25,704 nt of DNA, from contig JADRCO010000844.1 of NCBI GenBank assembly GCA_021464525.1, positions 1 to 25,704 on the forward strand. Direction: 5' to 3'. Positions 19,738-25,704 of this stretch are shown in pieces; position 1 is the stretch's first letter; the number at the start of each line of letters is the position of its first letter. The translations under genes and the position numbers were made by a program. This DNA is from Rhizophagus sp. LPA8_4_AMF. Taxonomy: Eukaryota > Glomeromycota > Glomeromycetes > Glomerales > Glomeraceae. A model generated the notes under the pieces. The model saw only the letters and a list, made by a program, of their open reading frames with translations. It did no database searches and had not been told where the DNA came from.

Positions 19738-21210
19738 CTACACATCCATAATTTTAATTACTCCTTCAAGTTTATATTTATCGATCAATTTCATATATGA
19801 ATCATTTTTTCGATAAAAATAATACTCATCGACATATATAGAAACTGCAGGTCGTCCTTTCCATTTTTCAAAAAATGCCTCTAAAGCTTTTAAAGAAAAT
19901 CTAATATCACAAGAAATTCCAATTTCTCTTAAATTTATCGATGCTTCTTTAACTAACACATTTAACAAAAAATCTCCAAATTCTAACTCTTTCGCTTCTT
20001 CATAATATGCTTCTTTAAAATATAATGATTGCAAATTTTGACATTTTTTAAGTAATTTTTCAAATTCAATAACATGTTTCTCCAATAATGGAAACACAGG
20101 AATTGTTAAATATTCAATTAATAAACAATTTTCACTAATTGTATGTATAAAATTAAAAGTGTCATCAACTATATTATCATTCCAATGAAAATCATTGATC
20201 CATAATTCTTTAATACAAAAGCTATTTTTTATTATGCAAGTAGCTTGGTAAATATCTATAAAATCTATCCTTAGAATCTCAAGGTCACGATAAGTCATCA
20301 TCTCCAATTTTCCATTAAAATCATCATTACTTAAAAATAAAGGAGAATTAATATCTAATATTTTTAAATTATGAAGTTTTAGGAGTGTATGTTGTATGAA
20401 CGAATAATCATAATTATTATAATTGTAACTATTGTCATAATCAAATAGAAGGCTTATTTCAAAGTGATTAAGAGTATTTGCATGTTCTTTTAATACGTTA
20501 AAAATTTCTGTATAAGGATCTTCCAATATTTCCCAATAGTAAAAGCCATCCTCTTCTTTAATATGATCTATCCATTTAAAATATTTTAAATTTTTTTGTA
20601 ATTCGATTAACTTAGTGGTTCCATGATTAACTTTTAAGTTTTTGTTAATAATGATTATTTTTTGTATTTGTTGACAGATATTTGCTAATTTGTAAAAGTA
20701 TCTAGGGTCGATCAATGTGTCACATGTTAATTCATAAAGTGATTCGAGACGGACCTTTGCTTCTGGAAGATATAATATCTCATGGGTACCACATATATTC
20801 AAATACTTTATTTCTGGGCATTTCTTTATCAAGAAACTGTAAATTTCTTCTTGTAAAATAAATTGATTATAATCTGATGATGATCCAATAGAAATTATTT
20901 TATCTATAACTTTTGTATCAATACTCCTACAGAAAGATAAATAATCAAATGTAAGTAATTGGTCTGAAGTTAGAATTTCTTTTTTTGTTAAGAATACTTT
21001 AATATCATTGGATAAATAAGAAGTAAGAATGGAATATAAAGAATTTTTTTTATGATAATTAACAATATAACACCAAGGATTCCTCCATAAAATTGGAATC
21101 ACGATTTCACACCAAATTCTATTAACCATTAGGCATGAAAAGAGGAATTTTGAATTATCTTGAACTTCCTCAAATATCAAGAAAAGAATATCTTTATTAA
21201 GTTTGGACAT
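19738..21210 (-). CDS. F-box / LRR-like protein, tandem copy 4
   Basis: An intact 490-codon ORF collinear with the other three. The F-box is at residues 4-46 (FLIFEEVQDN, CLMVNRIWCE, ILWRNPW). LRR-like strands include CPEIKYLNIC, LHNLKILDIN, YRDLEILRID, CQNLQSLYFK and NLREIGIS. The variable loops are YFKWIDHIKEEDGFYYWEI and FDYDNSYNYNNYDYSFIQ. The coding frame is uninterrupted, yet the regulatory surroundings differ. The CCGGTG dyad and adjacent TATA of copies 1-3 are missing, the leader is replaced by a long A/T homopolymer, and the poly(A) signal is AATAAT. It may be expressed differently or silenced. The predicted role is SCF substrate receptor, target unknown. Confidence 0.92.
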   Translation of the reverse strand: MSKLNKDILFLIFEEVQDNSKFLFSCLMVNRIWCEIVIPILWRNPWCYIVNYHKKNSLYSILTSYLSNDIKVFLTKKEILTSDQLLTFDYLSFCRSIDTKVIDKIISIGSSSDYNQFILQEEIYSFLIKKCPEIKYLNICGTHEILYLPEAKVRLESLYELTCDTLIDPRYFYKLANICQQIQKIIIINKNLKVNHGTTKLIELQKNLKYFKWIDHIKEEDGFYYWEILEDPYTEIFNVLKEHANTLNHFEISLLFDYDNSYNYNNYDYSFIQHTLLKLHNLKILDINSPLFLSNDDFNGKLEMMTYRDLEILRIDFIDIYQATCIIKNSFCIKELWINDFHWNDNIVDDTFNFIHTISENCLLIEYLTIPVFPLLEKHVIEFEKLLKKCQNLQSLYFKEAYYEEAKELEFGDFLLNVLVKEASINLREIGISCDIRFSLKALEAFFEKWKGRPAVSIYVDEYYFYRKNDSYMKLIDKYKLEGVIKIMDV

Positions 21211-21215
21211 TTTTC

Positions 21216-21218
<3 letters not shown>

Positions 21219-21251
<33 letters not shown>

Positions 21252-21252
21252 G

Positions 21253-21281
<29 letters not shown>
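21219..21281. repeat. A30-GGGG-A29 homopolymer tract
   Basis: Thirty A, four G (21249-21252) and twenty-nine A, starting 9 bp upstream of the ATG of F-box copy 4. On the gene strand this is T29-C4-T30. The other copies have a shorter T-rich leader here, so it is an expanded version. Exact lengths may be affected by sequencing error. Confidence 0.8.
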
Positions 21282-21284
<3 letters not shown>

Positions 21285-21819
21285 AAAAATAAATATTTAT
21301 ATAAATAAATTAAAAATAGATTCAATCATTATTTCTAACGTGTTAACTAATTTTAACAAGAAATTAATTTATTGTTATCAAAATAAGAAATTTATTTTAA
21401 TGATTATTTCTTCTCTACCGAAAGCGAGATTTTTAAAATATTCGTTACACTACAGCCACAATTATTATTTGTTTACTTTTTTTAAAAAAAAGCATTATTA
21501 AATGAATGCCATCACATGTTCGCGCTATTACTTCTTTTAGTTTAGTCATCGTCAAAATATTGATTTTATGTAATATGTTTCGCTTTCGCGTATCAGTCCA
21601 ATGGGCTGGCCCGTGAACTTTACTCTTTATATTAAACAAACCGCTTATGTAATACAAAATTTTCGGAGTTTTACATTTCTTTTTAAAATTTATTTATGAG
21701 AAAATCAACATAATTGAATTATGATTATATTCCTATCTATAATATAGATATAACAAAACGTAATTTAATCTATCTAAACTGTTGATGTTTTAGCATTAAT
21801 GCATAACTCACTATGTATA
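21282..21819. other. Intergenic, no gene recognised
   Basis: No F-box promoter dyad and no match to the upstream block of the other copies. A 70-codon minus-strand ORF (21445-21657) has somewhat higher complexity but no recognised motif. Confidence 0.5.
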
Positions 21820-22157
21820 CACAGTGAAATTCGATATAATGGAACTATCCGTTCCATTAATAAAATTTGTCAAAAATCCATTATATCGAGAAATCCACAA
21901 TTATTATTATAAATTTATAAACGCATTATATTTTTTTTCCATCATTGGTAAATATATTTTATATTAGAGGCCTGCAGACTGCAGTTAGCCATATTTTGAA
22001 ACCCGGCCTGACTCAGAATTAAATATGAATATACCGTTATATCGAGGGTAAATTAATTATAGATTATGATAATCCGTTCCAGACCTCAATTCCGATATAT
22101 CAAGACTTTACTTATGTTCCGTTATATCAAGGTTCCGGTATATCGAATTTCACTGTG
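21820..22157. mobile_element. pogo/Tc1-like MITE, 338 bp
   Basis: Bounded by TA on both sides (21818-21819 and 22158-22159). Terminal repeats are CACAGTGAAATTCGATATA-xxGGAAC at the left and the complement at the right. Further internal GTTATATC/GATATAA motifs resemble the sub-terminal repeats of pogo/Tigger elements. The interior has no transposase ORF, so it is non-autonomous. Confidence 0.8.
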
Positions 22158-22272
22158 TATTTAGCTAAAATATATACTAATAGTTCAGATGTCAATTTAA
22201 AAATACACATAACTCAATGTATTAGAGATTCTACGACAGTAGACTAGGAGGGTAGATTAGGTTGGTTACAGT

Positions 22273-22867
22273 ACGATTTTCCGAATATACCTTTTCCCGA
22301 AGCCAATATTCCGAATCCCATTATCCCGAATTGCGCTTCCCGAATTCCAGCAATGTACTATCATCATCATTTATAAAATAAATTTTTATCATCAAATTAT
22401 TATACATTCATATAAAGGTAATAGCGAAATCAAATAGTTTATTTTTAAAAAATATAATACACGAGTTTATATTATAAGATGATTGAAGATTCTTAATTAA
22501 TAATTCAATATGAATCGGATGACATAAAAAAATTTTTATTTATTAGTTTTAAATTAAAATACTTGTACATGTTCAGGATACACATTTAAGGAGTGGAGCT
22601 AATGTTAAAAATTTTAAAAAATTTGATAAAACTCTATTAAAATTGAATGATTTTGCAAGATTCCGTTAATCTTAATTTGTGAATTATTTCATATTTTTCA
22701 TTAAAGCAAATTGAAAATTAGTAACTGGTTTTTATTAAATTTCTTTTAAAGATTAGTCAACTTTTTTGTCATTTTAATTTCGGGAAATTGGAATTCGGGA
22801 TAATGGCATTCGGGATATTAGCATTCGGGAAAAGGTATATTCGGGAAATTGGGATTCGGGAAATCGT
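22273..22867. mobile_element. Inverted-repeat element with TTCCCGAAT iterons, 595 bp
   Basis: The ends ACGATTTTCCGAATATACC (22273) and its near complement (ending AATCGT, 22867) form arms of about 75-90 bp. Each arm is itself an array of TTCCCGAAT-like units spaced about 14-17 bp. There are five in the left arm and six in the opposite orientation in the right. The centre is plain AT-rich DNA. No target duplication was found. The 67-codon ORF reading through the right arm is a repeat artefact. Confidence 0.7.
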
Positions 22868-23388
22868 CCAACAAGAGGTTAGGATAGGCTGCCATTACAG
22901 GATTTTCTTTCTTAATGTGAATGGTTATACAGTAGATGGTCTGGACTTTAGGCTTGTATGTGGGCTGTGTGGGCTGAGAATGGCTTGTTAAAATGGATAA
23001 GTATATCTTGATAATAATGACAATTAAGTATTAAAGCTCAATTAATTGTAAAGGACGAAATGAATTTTTTTTAATAGGCTAAAAACGCATATAACATAAC
23101 GGTAAGTTATGATGCCTAATAGCAGTCATTAATATTACGTGATAATAGTTATTCGATAATATAATAAATTTTAGCATAACAGATAAAGAATATTAGTTTA
23201 ATATTTTTTTGGATTCATATATGGAAACTACTCGTTAAAGAAATGTTAAGCTCATTCAGCAACTCCGCATACATTTGTTGTATAAAAAAAGCATTAACAC
23301 TCATTATTTTGATTGCTCGCTTACCTTTTTTATATAAGGAGTAGTAAACTGATAATTAATGTATTAAAATGAACGTACATGGGCTGGT
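22868..23388. other. Intergenic, no gene recognised
   Basis: AT-rich spacer between two inverted-repeat elements. No supported gene was found. Confidence 0.45.
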
Positions 23389-23520
23389 ACGAAATCCCGA
23401 AACTCATAATCCCGAAAATCCCGAACCGGGCAGCATTATGCTTACTTTACAGCAAAATTCGAATTATAGTGGACACTTGAAAAATTTGATTGTCGGGATT
23501 GTCAGATACATAACACGTGG

Positions 23521-24460
23521 CATATATACCGTATAGCGCTGCATACAGTATCCCCCTCAAATAGTATCCCCCTTAAATAGTACCAGGGTACTATTCAACT
23601 ACACTCCCCTGCCAAAAGTATTGGACCACCCTAAAAATTAATAAAAAATCAGATTTTTAATAATAAAGTTACAATTATTTAAATTATTTAAAAGTATAAA
23701 AGTATAAAACACTATTTAAAAGTATTTTTCATGTAATTAATAATAAATTTTACAAATATAGATAATTTTCAAAATGGAAAAATTTTTAACTTTTTAACCA
23801 GTGCAGTTACAGTTAACTAAATATTAAAAACTGATTCTTTGACTAAAAAATAACTTATATTCCAAAAATCAGAAAGATTGGATTGATAGTTATTGAGAAA
23901 TTTAACTTTGAAAATCATAAATTTTGTAATAAATTAAATAAATTATCAATTTTGGCTGAATTTTGAGGATTTTCAACAGCAGATTTCTTAACAACTACCA
24001 ATTCAATCTTTCTAATTTTTGGAATATAAGCTATTTTTTAGTCAAAAAATTGATTTTTGATATTTAATTAGCTGTAACTGCTTTAGTTAAAAAGTTGATA
24101 ATTTTATCATTTTGAAAATTAACTATATCTGCAAAATTTACTATTAATTGCATAAAAAAACACTTTTATATAGTGTTATACATTTTTAAACTTTAAAATA
24201 ATTGTAACTTTTATTATTAAAAATCAGATTTTTTATTTATTTTTAGGGTGGTCCAATACTTTTGGCAGGGGAGTGTACAAATTTCGATATTTTTGATTAG
24301 TACCTGGGGCTAATTCTGGTCAAAATTTGATATTTGGCCAAGATTATTCCTCGTATAGTACCCCCCCTCCTCACATAGTACCCCCGGGTACTATTCAATC
24401 TAGGCTGGCTTTTTTGAATAGTACCGGGGGTACTATATGCAGCGCTATACGGTATATATG
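23521..24460. mobile_element. Middle inverted-repeat element (nest level B)
   Basis: CATATATACCGTATAGCGCT(GCATA) at 23521 is matched inverted at 24460. Inside the ends are repeated ATAGTACCCCC-type motifs: three on the left and several on the right, including palindromic AATAGTACC...GGTACTATT units. A TA target is possible within the terminal TATATA but cannot be fixed. It contains element C. Confidence 0.65.
23602..24275. mobile_element. Inner mariner-like fold-back MITE (nest level C), 674 bp
   Basis: Flanked by TA (23600-23601 and 24276-24277). Ends are CACTCCCCTGCCAAAAGT(ATTGGACCACCCTAAAAAT) and their perfect complement. The two halves pair almost end to end, for example TTCCAAAAATCAGAAAGATT against its near complement close to the centre at about 23940. 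The whole element is therefore one imperfect 300-bp-armed palindrome. No transposase ORF remains. Transcription through it would give a long hairpin RNA. Confidence 0.8.
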
Positions 24461-24690
24461 AATATAGTAAATAGCGTAGTATAAAGTATAATAAAGTATA
24501 ATTTTATATTATTATATATAGTATATACAATTATACTCTGTTATATGCTATCATATATATATACGTGTTATATATCTTTTCTATTAACCCGACTACCTGA
24601 ATACCCGACAAATCCCAACAATCAAATTTTTCAAGTGTCCACTATATTTTGAATTTTGCTGTAATACTGGCCAATTTTTCTGGATTTCGT

Positions 24691-25049
24691 CCTATTCCGA
24701 ATATTTATTAAAAATTTTTTTTTTCTTCACGCACGCAAAAAAAGTAACGTGTCATGTGATCCATTGACATATCTTCATAATTTCCAAATTTACAGAACAA
24801 AAAGTTAAATTATGGAGATATAAAATATATAAAATATATAAAATAACTACAATATTTAATATTAATGTTATTTTATAATATATTAAAAACAGAATAAAAT
24901 TTATTATTTATATTGTTTTACATGTGTATCATTCATTAAGAATACTAATGAATAATAAAAATAATAAAATATTAATTTTAATAATTTAAATAATTTAATT
25001 AAAATATTAACTAGTTAAAATAGAGTGTTAGCAGGGACGGATATGATAT
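24691..25049. other. Intergenic, 3' side of the repeat-precursor gene
   Basis: AT-rich. Directly after the stop codon of the secreted repeat gene the same frame still resembles part of a repeat unit (ISYPS). No other feature was recognised. Confidence 0.45.
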
Positions 25050-25460
25050 TTAGGCAGTTGGATTATTCAGATCTTTTGGATTCCCTTCGGATCTTTTGGC
25101 AATTGGGTATGATTCGGCAGTTGGATTATTCAGGTCTTTTGGATTCCTTTCGGATCTTTCAGCAATTGGATATGATTTGGCAGTTAGATTATTCGGATCT
25201 TTTGGATTCCTTTCGGATCTTTCGGCAATTGGGTATGATTCGGCAGTTGGATTATTTGGATCTTTTGGATTACCTTCAGATCTTTCGGCAATTGGGTATG
25301 ATTCAGCAGTTAGGTTATTCAGGTCTTTTGGATTCTCTTCGGATCTTTTGGCAATTGGGTATGATGCAATTGGATATGATTCAGCAATTGGATATCCAAG
25401 TTGTGGTAAAGCATTTACTATGGAGAGGGCGGCTAATAAAAGAATTCCAGAAAACTTCAT
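25050..25460 (-). CDS. Secreted Kex2-type repeat precursor (candidate RiPP or peptide signal)
   Basis: 136 codons. Residues 1-17 (MKFSGILLLAALSIVNA) are a classical signal peptide with a V-N-A cleavage site. Then come three close-packed units, GYPIA-ESYPIA-SYPIA, and KR (38-39). From residue 40 a 21-residue repeat (SE-x-NPKD-x-NN-x-TA-x-SYPIA-x-R) runs four full times plus a partial one. YPIA occurs seven times. Each full repeat ends in KR or ER: KR at 38-39 and 122-123, ER at 59-60, 80-81 and 101-102. Signal peptide, short tandem cores and dibasic sites together define Kex2-processed repeat proteins, which include ustiloxin/phomopsin-type RiPP and pheromone-like precursors. Two NLT sites (N49, N91) could be glycosylated; the NPT versions could not. 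No tailoring gene is nearby. Two long plus-strand ORFs over it are antisense by-products. The class is fairly sure, the product is inference. Confidence 0.82.
   Translation of the reverse strand: MKFSGILLLAALSIVNALPQLGYPIAESYPIASYPIAKRSEENPKDLNNLTAESYPIAERSEGNPKDPNNPTAESYPIAERSERNPKDPNNLTAKSYPIAERSERNPKDLNNPTAESYPIAKRSEGNPKDLNNPTA
25053..25343 (-). repeat. 63-bp coding tandem repeat, 4.6 units
   Basis: In-frame tandem array encoding residues 40-136 of the secreted precursor. Units are exactly 63 bp with scattered substitutions and no indels, so the frame is kept and both strands stay largely open. Confidence 0.9.
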
Positions 25461-25492
25461 GATGATTGTAATAAAAAATTGGTTTTTCTAAC

Positions 25493-25509
25493 TTTATAAA
25501 TATATATAA
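25493..25509 (-). promoter_or_regulatory. Likely TATA box of the secreted repeat gene
   Basis: The minus strand reads TATATATTTATAAAG, about 35-50 bp upstream of the ATG at 25460. This is a plausible core promoter, though A/T-rich words are common in this DNA. Confidence 0.4.
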
Positions 25510-25651
25510 TTTATGTATTAATGATTTGTTACCCCAGAGCAAGCAAAATCAGACTTTTTATAAGAAAAGAGAGTTTGACTTATCTTAATTATTTCCTTTT
25601 TACTTAGTCATTCTTAATTTTTTTCCTTATTGCTGTTTTCTAAAAAATGTA

Positions 25652-25704
25652 CAGTCAACGCTCGTTATAGTGAAGCTCGTTATAGTAAATTTGGCTTATA
25701 GTGA
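25652..25704. mobile_element. Left end of a pogo/Tigger-like element, cut by window edge
   Basis: After a TA (25650-25651) the sequence CAGTCAACGCTCGTTATAG begins, followed by a second CTCGTTATAGT and a TTATAGTGA unit. CAGT ends and CTCGTTATA sub-repeats are typical of pogo/Tigger DNA transposons. The other end lies outside the window. Confidence 0.6.

Larger units (their letters stand above)
23389..24690. mobile_element. Outer inverted-repeat element (nest level A)
   Basis: Ends ACGAAATCC at 23389 and GGATTTCGT at 24690. Arms include TTACAGCAAAATTC, ATAGTGGACACTTG and AAAAATTTGATTGT (left 23446-23493), repeated inverted at 24609-24665. The left arm also has several ATCCCGAA units, like the TTCCCGAAT element next door. 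It contains elements B and C. Confidence 0.65.

Noticed and set aside
21160-21501. 113-codon plus-strand ORF with long polylysine
   Set aside because: Created by the A30-G4-A29 tract and partly antisense to F-box copy 4.
21445-21657. 70-codon minus-strand ORF with HWTDTRKRNILHK
   Set aside because: Looks slightly protein-like but shows no motif, neighbour or repeat support, so it was not called as a gene.
22788-22991. 67-codon ORF starting in the TTCCCGAAT element
   Set aside because: The repeated xFGI motif is the translated iteron. It has no independent support.
25025-25462. 145-codon plus-strand ORF over the repeat gene
   Set aside because: Antisense by-product of the 63-bp in-frame repeat. 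It has no signal peptide and its translation is a low-complexity echo.
25096-25491. 131-codon plus-strand ORF over the repeat gene
   Set aside because: Same cause. The minus-strand frame has a signal peptide, dibasic sites and a TATA box, so it is the real one.

Overview
This window is very AT-rich, with long homopolymer runs, little coding sequence and many short inverted-repeat transposons. The eukaryotic, intron-poor genes and the F-box family resemble those of arbuscular mycorrhizal fungi (Glomeromycotina, Rhizophagus-like). That placement rests on family recognition by eye, not on a search. No rRNA, tRNA or CRISPR was seen.

The backbone is a head-to-tail tandem array of four closely related F-box genes, all on the minus strand: 1547-3040, 8760-10244, 13652-15130 and 19738-21210. 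Each is one uninterrupted ORF of 490-497 codons with an N-terminal F-box and an LRR-like body, as expected of an SCF ubiquitin-ligase substrate receptor. Copies 1-3 keep a shared promoter module, a TATA box beside a TCCGGTG...CACCGGA dyad. Copy 4 has lost it and has an A30-G4-A29 tract directly upstream of its start. Flanking non-coding DNA was duplicated along with the genes. One orphan upstream block at about 7640-8185 suggests a fifth copy was lost.

The spaces between the genes are filled with mobile DNA. There is a decayed LINE 3' end (5690-6642), two frameshifted basic pseudogenes of probable retroelement origin (11881-12730 and 17270-18423), a Harbinger-type MITE with TTA duplications (15857-15988), and a MITE with 10-bp duplications whose empty site survives beside gene 1 (16258-16522). 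There are also a pogo/Tc1-like MITE (21820-22157), a TTCCCGAAT-repeat element (22273-22867), a three-deep nest of inverted-repeat elements (23389-24690), and the start of another pogo-like element at the right edge.

The most interesting gene is at the right end, minus strand 25050-25460. It is a 136-residue secreted precursor with a signal peptide and 21-residue tandem repeats. Each full repeat ends in SYPIA followed by KR or ER. This is the architecture of Kex2-processed repeat proteins, which include fungal RiPP (dikaritin) and pheromone-like precursors. The repeated YPIA unit has the same Tyr-x-Ile spacing as the ustiloxin core YAIG. It is a candidate for an undescribed secreted signalling or cyclic peptide. 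No tailoring enzymes lie inside the window.
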